Below, piece after piece: positions 32,883-45,245 of a DNA stretch of 64,000 nt. The stretch's first letter is position 1. Every line of letters begins with the position of its first letter. The position numbers and the translations under genes were made by a program. The notes under the pieces were generated by a model. That model was not told the DNA's origin. It saw nothing but the letters and a program-made list of their open reading frames with translations, and did not search any database. The stretch comes from Verticillium longisporum (lineage: Eukaryota; Ascomycota; Sordariomycetes; Glomerellales; Plectosphaerellaceae): contig JAETXT010000006.1 of NCBI GenBank assembly GCA_019188255.1, positions 4,588,001-4,652,000 of the forward strand. The letters are read 5' to 3'.

Positions 32883-35800
32883 TCAGAAAGGGACCTGGCT
32901 ACTCAAAGTTCCATTGACGACATGCTGTTGCGACTCATACCGCGCCGCGTGGTACTGATTCGCCCGCTGTCTATACCACTCCTGAACTTCACCCAGGAAT
33001 CCCTTGTGTCCTTGTTTGAGACACCTGTTGAGCTCTGCTTCTGTCCGAGTACTGCATCTGCACTGCGCGGGCGTCCCACCAAATAACGCCCTTGATGCTG
33101 CGTCAGGGAATCTGTCGCATGCCAGTCAGTTACTCGTTTACAAAGACTAGGGATCAGAAAGGGAAAGAAAGAAGCAGTACGTACTTAATGCTGAGTCGCC
33201 TCAGATTCCTCCATATCGCCTCGTCGTAGCCCCTTTCCTCCCGCCTCCCGAGCGCAAGTTTTGCGACATTCCAGTCAGCCTCACCATTGGTGCTCTCAAA
33301 TCGACGCACTTCCAAGTCCACGCGCCCTTCCCTTTTCTCGAGGGCAGCGACAGTGCACGCCGCACCGTCACGACCGGCACGTCCGCAGTGGCAGCGCGCT
33401 GGGTTGATCACGGCGTTTTCATCGTCCAATGGTAGAGCAACGAAAGACCGCTTGCCGGTTTGCGGATTTTCCGTGAACAGGACCAGCATAGGCTTGGGCG
33501 GCCTGCGGTGGAGCGTGCCTCCGGTGGTGCGCCCGGCAATGGAAACAGTGACAGTGTGCGCATCACTGCCACTTGAGCTCGTGTTGGACTGCGCTGTCAC
33601 TGAAGCGTTGCTCGACATGCTAAACGTCCGGCTGTGCACCGTTGATATACTTGAATCACGAGCTGGAGAGCGGCTGAGAGGGGGCGACTGGGCATAGGAC
33701 CAGCCAGGAGGGAAGGCATTGGACGCCGGTGGACTCCCGGCAAACGGCGAGAGCGTCACACTGGGCTGCCTAGGGGGGGGGGCTCCCATATACTGCTGAT
33801 CCCGAGGCGACGGGTCGACGTGGGATGTTGATAGGGTGGCGCTGAGGCGCACTAGGAGAGTTCCGTTGGACGGCAGGGTTCGGCGAGCGCGGCGAGCGCA
33901 TCGTGCTGACCCGTGATGAACCGCCGAAAAGATCTGGTGTTGTGAAAATGTTGTCGACATTATTTGAAGAAAAAGGCAAAGTACCGCTCATGGGTGATGC
34001 AACGAGGGTTGAAGATCGTGAAGGGGCTTCAGCGGGCGCTGATGTGGATGCATCAGCCGCCACGTCAGCGCCAGTTACAAGTCTGCCATCCAGCTGCTTC
34101 GGAATCCAGAGTTGAATGCAAGCCTTCTCAACAATGGGGTCCCTCCTTCCAGATATAATGAAGCTCACCAAAGCGTTGAACCTTTGGAGTGTTAACAGAG
34201 ATATCTTTTGGGGCGCACGCGGCGTCTTTAGACATACTGAACGTGCGATGCCCACGTTTTGAACCCCGTCACAGCCTGTTGGAATTTGAGGATGTCTTTG
34301 AGGTTCTGGAATGCCAATCTGGCAATTCTTTCGTCCCGTCGTAGGATGACATCCATGCCCCCTATTGGAGAGGGCACAGCATACAGCGGATTGATGGTGA
34401 CAGTTGAGATGTCAAAATCAATCGTTTCGGCTGCAAAACAGAGCACGTTAGCAATGCTGCATATCATCAAGGAGTCATGTAGATATCGAGAACATACCCT
34501 GGCGGCGCGCTCGTCCTGCAACAGGCTGCTCGACGCCTGTCAGGTTAACCCGAAATCGCCTGTTATCTGCTCCCATTCGCCGCAGCAGCTGGAGATTGCG
34601 CTGCACGTTGTTGGCTGTCCCGTTAAGAGGCCTAGAAAAATGAGTTCTTGTGTTGTCGCATTGAAGAATGCGGGGTAGACGTACACCTCTAAGACCTCTT
34701 CCATGAGTTCGTCCCTCGTCACAACGTCGATCAGCTGCGGCAGCTCCTTTTCAGGCCAAATTTCGAGCATGTCTCCTGTCAGGCTCATGATATCTGGCGC
34801 CACAAGTTCTTGCTTCGGCTCGAAACGCTCGCATTGGGATGAAAGGTCCTGCATCTAATGTCAGCACGCGTCTGAAGTGAATTATCTTTGACAACTGACA
34901 TCTTCCAGTTGTTTGACGTATGACGGCCAATGCGACTCGGGAGCAGGCTGCTTCAACTTGGGGGATTCTCGGATTCGTTGCATCAACCAGACACATTTCA
35001 GGAGGTTGATGTACTGCTCGGGGCGCGGTACCCTGTTCTCGACTAACATGCCAGAGACGAAGTCGCGTGTCGAGTTACCGTAGTGTAGAACAAAAGCGTC
35101 CGACATTTCCTCAAGATCCAAATTCATGTCGTCTTCATACTCAAGCTTCTCCTGCATGGCCGCTCGCCTAAAGGCTTCGCTCACGCGTGGTGGAATCTCA
35201 AGCATGTGAACGTCGCGGACTTCTTGTTGGGCGAGCGCCTGCTCCATGTTGGGGACAAGGATACCGATGAGGCGACGTAGATCAACATGTACAGCTTGGA
35301 TCCTGTCTGCTAAATCCTGATGAACTCGGCAAAGAAGGTCACTGCAAAGTTGTCAGTTGGTTCAGAACTTTATGTGCCTACGGCCTTGACTTACATCTCA
35401 AAAGGCTTCAGAACCAAGAGAACTTTGGAATTGTGAAGCAGCAGCCTCTGACGCAGGCGATCGGCATTCGGCTGAACAAGAACATTCCACTCGATATTCC
35501 GCACAGGACCGCCGCTGAGGCGGTACCGCGTGTTCGTTTCGACCAGCTCGTAACATTCTTGCAGCGTTTTCCGGTAGTCACCGATGATCTCAAGGAGTGA
35601 CGCCTCGTCCCATCTGACAGGCGTATTGTAAGCGCCCTGCTCGCGAAGTGATTGATTTGCTTGAGCAAGGACTCGACTCAGGATGTTGAGGTTCTCAGCA
35701 AGGCCTTTGACATCTCTGCCAAACTCGAAGTATTGTCTCGCTGGTCAGGGGTCAGCATTTGCCCTGATAACTGATGCCATCGCATTGACTTGGTAGAGTG

Positions 35801-36125
35801 GGGAACATCTCAGGGCTAACAGTGAGGGTAGGGATGTGACGACTAAATTGGCCGCGGGCAAGGCACGGCGCGGGGTACTCGAAATACCGAGATGGCGCGA
35901 AGTCGCATTTTCCTGGGATGCAGGGCACAAAGGCAACTTACTTGCGTTATGTTCGTCTTGCCAGCCGTACTGGTAAACCTGCCAGGCAAGTCTTCCAAAG
36001 TTGATCAAGTCGCCCGCTTGAACGAGACCAGCCATGAAGAGGTGTTGGGCTCCTTTAAGGAGCGACCATGCAGATGGTGTCGTTGGTGATACCGAGGGGA
36101 TTTCCAGTCGTGTCAGATGCGGCAA
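32883..36125 (-). CDS. Conserved fungal protein of unknown function, eight exons, frame break at a C10 run
   Basis: Exons on the minus strand: 36125-35942, 35740-35395, 35341-34900, 34854-34685, 34631-34498, 34430-34238, 34181-33185 and 33111-32883. All phases agree if one C is removed from the ten-C run at 33773-33782 in exon 7; the product is then 897 residues. The N-terminal half is helical (GLVQAGDLINFGRLAWQVYQYG, then RQYFEFGRDVKGL). It is followed by an HNSKVLLVLKPFEIDLL segment, a beta-rich FDISTVTINPLYAVPSP block, a long Ser/Pro-rich linker, and a Cys/His cluster (RCHCGRAGRDGAAC; later CRCSTRTEAELNRC) that could bind zinc. I recognise this as a widespread Pezizomycotina protein without a known function. 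Intron 1 (201 bp) is unusually long and intron 3 (45 bp) very short. Confidence 0.8.
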
Positions 36126-38149
36126 GCAAAATGGAGATCAGGAAAGAAGGACCAGGCACAAGAGAGAGAATGAGAGATGGTGGAGGACTGATTATGATTT
36201 TCAAGGGAAATGCTTGGACGTGGAGATGTCACACGCGCATACGGGGCGTCGTCATTCTCCCGATCAGCACGATGCGGGTAGGGGTCTATCGGTCTCCGGG
36301 GCAGCACTCAGCTGGACTTTGCACGTAGCACAAGAAAAGATGGACGAGGAAAGGCAACGACCAGGCCAGGTGTTCGTTCGATCTGCTGGCAGCGCAGCAC
36401 TTCCAGCCCGTTGGAAGTGAAGCCGGACAGGTCCGTCAAGCAAACCCTGTGGCTGAGTCGAATAGCCGCGTGCGCCGTTTTCGAAGATGGATGCGAGGCT
36501 TAGTCTGTAGGGTCGGTGTGTTTCTCGGCCGGAGGCATGCGACGAGGAGAGGGTGACAGAGAAAGGATGGGGGCCACGCCAGAATGAGGCGAGCCGTCCC
36601 TGAGTGCTGGGCGATGCAGGGAGACCACCATCCTGTGTTCACCCCAGCCGGGGGGGGGACGCCGGCCCAGAGGTTCCGTTGGGGGCTGTTTGAACAGATA
36701 TGCGGGCTGGAATCCTGGCAAAACCACGCAAAGTGACTACCAAGATAAGTAGCTCACGTAGATGGTAGGCACCTGAGACCAGAGTCCCGGGTCCTGTCGT
36801 ATTAGTTGCCTGAAACCTGACTCTGTTCCTGGCCGATGAATATCGGTGGGGAACCTGTACGACATGGTGCGGTGATACAACCCGCGCCTGGGAAACAGAC
36901 CATGGCAAGTGACGTGTCATGAATGAGTGTACCAACAACTCTGGGTAGGTCTGGGGAAGAGGGGCATGAGGGAGGCTTAGATGCTGTGAAGCCAAGGTAA
37001 GGTCAGAGACAAGAGGGGAGACACAAGACAACTGACGAACGGCGGGCGGTTTGCACATGTCCCGCCCGCAGCTTGTTCCAACGATAAGGCGACCAGGTGC
37101 CAGGGTCTCTGCAAAGACGAGGCAAGGCAGGAGCACCCCATTACTGTACCTCATTAGGTAGCAGCAGCAAGTGTCAAAGTGGTAATAAGGCAGGCAAGAG
37201 CAAGGGAGACAGTCTGGGTCCTCGCTTCCCAGCAAGGCAGACGACCAATAGATGCGGCAGACAAAGCAGCGACCATTCCCCTTTCGTCCTTAGCGGTTCG
37301 TGATGGTAGCGCCTCCCCTGGGAAACTTGAGCTTCACATTGGCCCGCCAGTGCAGGTTCGTCTATCCGTTGTGGCAGTGATCTGAAAGCTGAACAACTTG
37401 TCCACGTCTTTCTCTCCATAGCTCCATGCATTAGGCACACCGAGAGCCTCTTCTGGCGGTCAGGCATACCGCCCCCTCAAGCCTCCCGTGACAGCAACTC
37501 CCGCTATCGTTTCGGACCTCGCCTGCATCGACCAGTCTGCCTTCCGTTCGTTGCCTATTCGCTCAACCCCTCGACGATCACCTCGTCGGCAAGACGCCAT
37601 CTCCCTGATCAGGCTTGGCTTCATCGGATGGCACCACGGCGCAATGTTCAAGGGCAGTCCTGCTCCCAAATGCCATGCAGCACCCAACGAGGCATACTCG
37701 ACAGCGAGGCTGTGGCTCTTGTGGCGGCATGTCCTGCCTCCCGTCTTGCTTCTCCTGGATTGGTTCGGCTTGGCCTGCCTTGCATTCGACTCATAATTAT
37801 GTCTTGTGACCACCATGTGGCAGCCCCCAGTCACCCTCTGGAAGCTGGATGTTCGGCACGATTACTGGCCGTCTGCATATAGCACAATGTCAAGGCGTTC
37901 CACCAGCGAGCTCGGCCTGAGCCATGCCCGTCTACCGACGTGATTTACATAGAGATTGCTGCCCACGGAGCCTCGCACCACGAAACGCGCCTCGTTTCTC
38001 TGTTCATCATCTGCGCGCTCCTCTTCGGGCTCTGACATTCCATACTCTGGCCTCTCCCTCTGGCCTTTCCATGAGAGACTGGCCCATCGCCACACACACG
38101 CCGCCCGCTCCCTGACTGGCAGGCCCATCTGCTCTGCCTCGTCTCCGTC
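36126..38149. other. Long intergenic stretch, divergent promoters
   Basis: 2 kb between the divergent eight-exon gene and the amino-acid permease. No supportable gene. The last 250 bp are C/T-rich, consistent with the permease leader. Confidence 0.55.
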
Positions 38150-40426
38150 ATGGATGACTTCCCCAGCTCTGCTGGCATCCGGCAGGAGCCAGCCCGAGAT
38201 CGCGATGCTCACTCAATAGATTCAGATCGAGCTGATCTCTACGACGAATCCAATGGCAATGGTATCGTGACATATGCGCCCAAGGAGCGTTTTCGTTTGG
38301 GATATTTCACTGTCTGCTGTCTGGTGATCAATCGCATGATTGGTGAGCTTGTCGCAATTCTCATGATGCACTGGCTCTTGGACTAACCCGTTCATCTCTC
38401 CTCGGCAAGGTACCGGCATCTTCATGTCGCCCCAACGCGTAATCCAGGGAACGATGAGCACTGGCGCATCACTGCTCTTCTGGGTCGCCGGGATCATCTA
38501 CTGCATCTGCGGTACTCACGTCTACATCGAATACGGCCTGAACATCCCTCGCTATGTCATCAATGGCGTCGAACAGAGTGTCCCTCGAAGCGGCGGAGAC
38601 CTCAATTACCTTCAATACGTTTACACGAAGCCCGCCTATCGTAAAAACACCGTCTTACTTTCGACGTGCATCTTCGGCATCTCTTTTATCATCCTGGGCA
38701 ATATGGCTGGTAACTCGATCAATTTTGCGCATCGCGTTCTGCTTGCTGCAAATGTTCAGGACCCTTCCAATGGCGCTGTGAGGGGGATTGCCATGGCCGT
38801 CGCCACCTTGACCTGCTTTATTCACGCCATCTCGCGTCGCGGGGTCTCTGGCTCAATAACACATTGGCTATTGTGAAGGTCGGCATCATGCTGCTTATTA
38901 TCATCACAGCGGCGTGTGTTGGTGGTAATGCTCTGCCCAAGACAGAGAACGTCTTCACCGACAACATTTCGGCGGATAACTCGTTCCGAGGCGGGTCGAA
39001 CCAACCAAACGGCTACGCTCATGCTTTTCTGGCTATTATATTTTCCTTCTCTGGCTTCGAACAGCCCAACTATGTCTTGGGCGAGATCAGCCGACCAAGG
39101 AAGAAGTTCCCACGCGCCATGAGCACGGGTGTAGGTATCGTCTTGGTACTATACCTCGCTGTCAACCTAAGCTACGTGAGTTGAGCCGTCCAACGCCTTA
39201 TTGCGTCCCCGCTGACCCTTTGCCAGATGGTCGTGGTGCCAAAATTCGACCAGATTCACGTCGATCGTAGTGTGGCCGAGCAGTTCTTTGATCTTACCCT
39301 TGGCCACCTCGACGGCGGCAGGGATACTGGACTTCGGATCTTTAATGGTCTTCTGGCAGTGTCTTCATTGGGCAACATCATTGTCATGGTACGTTGAACG
39401 CTCCCATTTTCGGTTTATGATGCTAAGTCTGCACAGACGTACACTGCGGCCCGTGTCAAGCAAGAGATTGCCAAAGAAGGCATTCTTCCCTTTCCTAAGT
39501 TCTTCTCTCAGAACACAGACATGAGTGTTGGTCGAGTCATGCGATGGTTCCAAAAGCACGGCATGTTCAAGTCAATTATGCGCCTTAGTTGGTTCTCGCC
39601 CGAAGAACACAGCGAGAAAACGCCGGTCGGCGCGCTCGTGCTTCATTTCGTCAGCTGTCTCGTTCTCATCTTCGCCACGTGGGGCATGAAACCCACGGAG
39701 GCATACACTCTACTCACTTCGTGGAGCGCTTATGTTGTTACTGCCTTCATGAGTACATTCCTCGGACTTGGAATTCTGATTCTTCGCTTCCGCGGCCCGC
39801 CTCCGACGGCCGTAAGCCGGGATGGCGACGAACCCAACGACCAAACCATACCAGAAAACCCTACCTGGACAGATTTGACAGGAAAGGGCATCAACCCGGT
39901 GGTGAGCATCATCGCTGCCTCTGTATACATGGCTGGCGGCCTGTACCCAGTGATCGCGACCTGGGTGCCTCCATCAGGTCTCTATGAACAGCTCACCAAA
40001 CCGAAGGCGGCATGGTGGATCGTCCCAACCGTCTCATGGTGCGTCATCGGCCTTGGAATTGCATGGTTCCTCGGCTTCGTTGGTGTGGCGAAGCATATCG
40101 ACCGCAAGGACCACCGCGTGTTTGTTGTCGAGAAGCGGCCAGAGTTTGAGCCTGCGGAGGGGTCGGGCAAGAGCGATGTTGAGGGTAGTAGTGGACGTGT
40201 CGACCCGAGGAGAAGTGGCGGGCTGGTGCAGGTGCATGAGACGGTGTACCTCAGTTGGGTGGGCAGAGAGACATTGCGACAAAGACGACAAGGGACCGCG
40301 GATGGCGACGGAACTCAGATGGAGGAGAGACGGGAGTCAAATCTGTCACCCTATGCGGGTACCGATTTCGATGGCTATTTTACGAACCTAAATGCGACAC
40401 CAGGGCAGGGAAGATACCAGTACTAG
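38150..40426 (+). CDS. Amino-acid permease of the LAT/methionine-permease type, one-base frame break
   Basis: Exons 38150-38342, 38410-39175, 39227-39388 and 39437-40426; introns 67 (AAG acceptor), 51 and 48 bp. The first splice gives NRMIGTGIFMSP, the APC-superfamily TM1 signature. In exon 2 the frame runs CFIHAISRRG and then shifts to WLNNTLAIVKVGIM. Adding one G to the four-G run at 38841-38844 restores SRRGGLWLNN and makes all downstream phases consistent (703 residues). HAFLAIIFSFSGFEQPNYVLGEISRP is the family TM6 region. About 12 spans and a hydrophilic tail follow. It is related to fungal high-affinity methionine and L-type permeases; the substrate is uncertain. The break may be a sequence error, since everything downstream is intact. 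Confidence 0.85.
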
Positions 40427-40675
40427 GTTGATTTAAAGCGAGTCATAGAAGAAATTATATGTGTAATGTCAATACCCTACAAATACATGAGACTCTTCAC
40501 CGAAAGTCTGCTTTGAATAGATGACGGGCCGGCCTCATCTGGATGCTGCCCTCCATCAATACAAGCCCAGTGCAAACAGATTAGAAGTAAGAAGGCTCAG
40601 AAAATGTCGTTTGACACCTGGTTACTTCTGCTGCCAATATCAAGATCCCTTCATCTCAAGTCCAGCACCCTCCGC

Positions 40676-41116
40676 TCAGCTCGCAAAGAACTGCACGGCC
40701 CTGCTACGCCCCATGACGGCATGAACGTTCCTCGCCCGTAGCAGGAGCATCATGACCCTCAACATGACGGCCTGCGTCCCGAGGAACCCGATGGTACAGT
40801 CATGGGCAATCACCGCCAGGGACGTGAGGCCGAGCAGGGCGCGGATGAGCGGCTGGGGCACGCGCTTGCTGCGCACCTGCATGAGCAGGAAGGAGAGCAT
40901 GGCGAGGAACAGAAAGGCCTTGACCATGGTCTCGTCGTTGGGCTCGCTCCATACGGCGAGGGCTATGGCCCAGTAGACGACGGACTGGACGATGAGGCCG
41001 CTCAGGGGTTTGAGGATGAGGGCGAGGGCTTCTGTGGAGGCGATGAGGAGGGTGAAGAGGACGAAGGCGGTGGGGAAGAGGAAGGTGGCCACTGGGCTGG
41101 AGGAGTAGGTTGTCAT
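40676..41116 (-). CDS. Small multi-span membrane protein, unknown function
   Basis: Single exon, 146 residues, with hydrophobic stretches at about 9-30, 36-56, 66-81 and 94-125 separated by short charged loops (SEPNDETM, RSKRVPQP). No family recognised. Support is the clean hydrophobic pattern over the full length, the normal start context (gtcATG preceded by purine-rich sequence), and placement convergent with the permease at 249 bp. The overlapping plus-strand frame (40802-41164) is Gly/Glu-rich, as expected of an antisense shadow. Confidence 0.6.
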   Translation of the reverse strand: MTTYSSSPVATFLFPTAFVLFTLLIASTEALALILKPLSGLIVQSVVYWAIALAVWSEPNDETMVKAFLFLAMLSFLLMQVRSKRVPQPLIRALLGLTSLAVIAHDCTIGFLGTQAVMLRVMMLLLRARNVHAVMGRSRAVQFFAS

Positions 41117-42450
41117 TTTGCGGATTCAGTGGATGGGAGTTTGGTTGAGTGTCGTGTAAGTTGACGTGGATTGAGATTTTGGTGCTTATTGTGTGATTCT
41201 ACTGCAACAGGAAGGTCAGATATACAAGTGGCCATCTCCCTTAAGGCCTCCTTTTTCTTTGACGACAATACTAAGTTGTTTTCGGGCCAGTCTAGTGCAA
41301 TGTATTTTAAGCAGCTTTTGATGAGTAGGTCCTCGACAATGACCCCTTCAATGTCTTTGTCGTAATGATAATGCGTTGTATTCTCGGCCTGAGATGACTG
41401 ATGTAACTTGAAGACAAAGGAGGTGTGATAAGAGAAAGATGGATGGTTCAGAGCCCATGCAGTCGATTCGAGCACCAGATTGGTACTGTTCAATGATACA
41501 TAAACACCACAACAAAGAGGCACCCTACCATGAGCACTTGAATACTATTATCAAGATTGCTGGTCGTGACATTTTGGGGCTGGAGCCCGTCGAAGCCAAT
41601 GTGATGCAGCACGCCTCTGATGGGTGTCAAGTCTGAAAATGGGTTCATGCTGTCGAGGCAATGGTATTGAGAGTGTGGAATTGCAGCCTAGCCTAACACT
41701 TCTATCATGCTGTGCAGCATTGATCGGAGACAGCACGGCAGTCAATACCCGCGATCGCGCGCCATGCAATGAAGGTCCAGTCAGTTCTCAGTGCCGCCTT
41801 GACGAGGCCCTCAGGGAAGGCGCAGCATCTGGGCTGTGTTCCTTGCTGCTCAGACTACCAGGTTGCAGAGGCTTCTGATAACCACGACATGGCCTGCGAG
41901 CCTGTCGATGCCACGCATATCCGCATTGCCAGACCACTGCAAGTCATCTTGTGGTTGGTGACACATTGTCCTGTGTTGGGGGTCAGGCCGTGAGCTCATG
42001 CCACTTTATGGAAAGGCTACGCGTCGTATGTCGAGCCGAAAGTCCCAGTCCTTCAGACTGAGGGTACTTGATATCGTGTATCGCATGCTATCGACTCTCA
42101 CGAATGGCACATCGTCACATCACAATACCACCGGTAGTAACGTGTGAACTCAGCAGCATGCCATCAATTGCCTGCTCACAAATCCTCCACACCCGTCTCT
42201 GTGCTACAATGACGGCCTTGCTCGCTCCCGTCGTCCCAAACACACATCCACACACACACCCATCGCGCCCCCAACCCCTTGCCATGACTCCGCGCACACA
42301 CGCCTGGTATAGAAGCCCAATGACCAGTCTTGGAAAAAAAAGAATAAGCTGTGGTGAAAGAACAACAAGAAAGAATTTCCCTGCTCCACGATAATGCACA
42401 ACCCCCGTATGCTCATCGTACGTCATTTTTGATTTGTTCCTTTTTTTGTA
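41117..42450. other. Gene-poor intergenic stretch
   Basis: 1.3 kb. No supportable gene. A CA-rich patch (acacatccacacacacac) lies near 42240-42258. Confidence 0.55.
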
Positions 42451-45245
42451 TCATACAAAATCACCCGCGGCGCGGGCCAGAATGCGGATGTTGTCCACGA
42501 AACCCTCGATCAGCTCGGGGTACTTGTGGGGCTGACCGCTCGTGGCTCGCTGGCCTTGATCAATGGTCACATGGGGCGCGAGCTCAATCTCGAGTTCGTG
42601 CTCCTTGTCGACGCGTTGCGTGTTCTAAGTTCGGGTCAGCATCAATCATGTCAAGAAGACGGAAAAGAGAGGGGGCCGGAACATACCCCTGGACCAGGTA
42701 CTGTCTGAGTCACCTGAGTCAGGTCCACCTGATAATGGCTCTGCGTGTAGCTGAGCCGGTCCTTGCTGCGGTCGGGGAACTTGTTGCCGTGGCCGACGGC
42801 GATCTGCTCGAGCTCCTCAATGGGGCCGTCCCAGGCGGCTTCGAGGTTGATGCTGATGCGACAGTCAAGCGGCGCGTTGGGCATGTGAAGATTAATGTCT
42901 GCAACGCGTGCTTTGACAATCTTGGCCAGAGGCTCTCCGGTCTTCTGGTCGTACGTGACGCGAACCTTGACACTGTGCTTCGGGTTGATGCGTGCCCGCA
43001 CGCAGCCTGGAAGACGGCCCCGCAGCTGGCTCGGGATCTCGAAGAATTTGTCGACTTCGCGGCGATGCTTGTATTGCACCTGCACACGGTCTCTGACCCG
43101 AGGGTCAGGGTTCTGAGGATTCGTATTTAGCACCTTGTCGTTGAGCCACTGGTTCATGCCCTTGTGTTGAGCCTACAAAAGAGTCAGCGATATTCATTAC
43201 GAGAAGACTGTTGGGCCACATACCGCTGTCATGCTGCTACGAAAGGCGATGCGGCCCGTGTCGTGCAGCAGACAAGCCGTCGTGACGAACTTTTCCACCC
43301 GCTCGTTCGTGTCCTTGTCAATCAGAGTTCCCAGCTTGGCTTCAATCTCAAACTCAACACCGCGATTGGCAATCTCGCCCGAGTCAGGATTGGCGACGAC
43401 GTTGAGGTAGAGAAAGTCGGCCACATTCTTGGCAATCTCGTCTGTTGGCTTGATACCAGTAATGCTGGGCTCCCAAGGGCCCAGGATGGCCACAATCTCG
43501 TTGTTCGGGTTGTGATCGGCAACTGGGGCGCCCTTAAGCGAGTCGGACCTCACCGCTTCGGGCGAGGTATGCCGACTCACGAGCTCTTGCTTGATTTGCT
43601 CCTGCTTCACGACCACCGGAGGCTTGCCGTTTGTGCTGGGTGGCCCTCGTTTCTGGAGTTCGTAGTTGGCCTTGTTCAGTCGGCGGTTCTCTCGAGAGTC
43701 CCACCTCTGAGCCCAGACCGGAGGCGTCATGTGCCGAGCTCGTTTCTTCTGAACAGCCTGGGGCGAAGCGGTAGGAGGCCGAGTCGAAGAGCGGCTCGGA
43801 GGGGCGCGGTCGCCGTTTACCTGGCCGGGTGGCGGTGGCCTCGTTCCTGCCTTTTCCATTTCTCTTGGACTCAGATCACGGTCGGCCAGCTTTCGCTTAG
43901 CTGGTGTCGTGGCTCTCTCGCGTTCGGGGTCCATCATGTTGGCCACCGAAGGTTGGACGGGGCGCATTTCAGTGTCGGCAATTGTCGATGGGGGTGCGGA
44001 CGGAGGGCCGCCAGTACTGCTCGGAAGGCTCGGCATGCGGGTTTTCGGACTGATGCTAACACTCCTCTCGCGCTCGCTGTTGGACTGGGATCTTCGGTGG
44101 GCGTCGTTGACCCGGGGGTCGTAGGCAGAATGTGAACTGGGAGCGCGAGGTATGGCGGCCGGCGGAGGAGGAGGAGGGGTGGCGTGAGATTGGCTGATAT
44201 GCGACGAAGCAGTCGACATTCGTTGTTGGTAAGGGCTCGAAGGGTGTGGGTAGCTCGGAGCAGCAGAAGATTGTCGTTGTCCAGCGGACAAAGGAGGGCC
44301 GAGGGGCGTCGGGGGCTGTGACGGTTGACGGTTATGTTCAGCGGGGTGTGGGCGGTTTGTCGCAACAGGACTATTGTGTGGATAAGGATGCCCGTACTGG
44401 TGCTGGCTTTGAGCGGATGTAGGTGTCGGGGTGGAGTGAGTCGACTGGGATCTCTGGTGAATAAAGGCGTGACCGCTCGAGGTGCCGATGGGAGGTGTCT
44501 GTGGCATCGGATGTTGTTGCTGTTGCGGCAGCTGCTGCTGTTGCGGTTGCTGCTGGTGTGGCACATAGGGACCGCTGGGGTGGGCAGGCGGAGGTCCTGT
44601 CGCACCATGTGGCGGGCCAGACATGTGCGAGTAGCCATCTCGTGAAGGATAGGTGGTAGAGGGTGGATATTGATGCCGTTGCACAGGGCTGGCGGTCGAT
44701 TCGGGAGAGCCGTGCGCCGGACCGGACGGCGGGAATGGATACCCTTGGGTCGGCGCGCTCACAGAGGAGTTGGGGGTGTGACGATACGGCGATGGCCCGG
44801 GCATAGGAGCAGCGCCAGGGGATCGCGGGTCGCTGTACTGGGTTTGCAGTGTCGGCTGAGGAGGTCGGTTTGGGTAAGGCCCCGGTGTTTGGTATGGTGA
44901 CTGCGGGGGATAGGAGCCAGAGTTTGGTCCAGGGCCGGGGCCAGCTTGTCCGTGGACGGAGTATTCTTGGGGCGCAGATGGTTTGCCTGGCGAGCTGTGC
45001 AAGGCATGGCTGTATGCCGACTCCCTAAAGGCGAAGGCCGTAGGACCTTGCGCCGGGGTGGTTGGGGTCTGCGCAGGCGGCGGCTGTTGCTGCTGGGGAT
45101 GTTGTTGAGGATGCTGCTGCTGCTGCTGAGCATAATGGGGATGCGGCGGCGGTTGCTGTTGCTGCTGCTTCGGAGGACCGTGTGGTGCAGGCTTTTGGGT
45201 TCTCTCGCCATCGTCGTTGGTGTTCATCAAGCTCCTGAGATCCAT
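42451..45245 (-). CDS. CET1: mRNA-capping enzyme subunit beta (polynucleotide 5'-triphosphatase)
   Basis: Three exons: 45245-43224, 43172-42687 and 42624-42451. Introns of 51 and 62 bp are both phase 0. The product has 893 residues. About 560 N-terminal residues are Pro/Gln/His-rich and disordered, with several polyQ runs. The catalytic triphosphate-tunnel domain follows: VAILGPWEPSITG, then GVEFEIEAKLGTL (first metal-binding Glu pair), DCRISINLEAAWDGP, RSKDRLSYTQSHYQVDLTQV, and in the last exon HELEIELAPHVTID (second Glu-x-Glu pair). It removes the gamma phosphate from nascent mRNA, the first step of capping, as the metal-dependent fungal type. The N-tail is far longer than in yeast Cet1, which is usual in filamentous fungi. 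Confidence 0.95.

Noticed and set aside
36639..37235. 198-codon minus-strand frame upstream of the amino-acid permease
   Set aside because: No motif, overlapping random frames on both strands, and no splice signals in frame.
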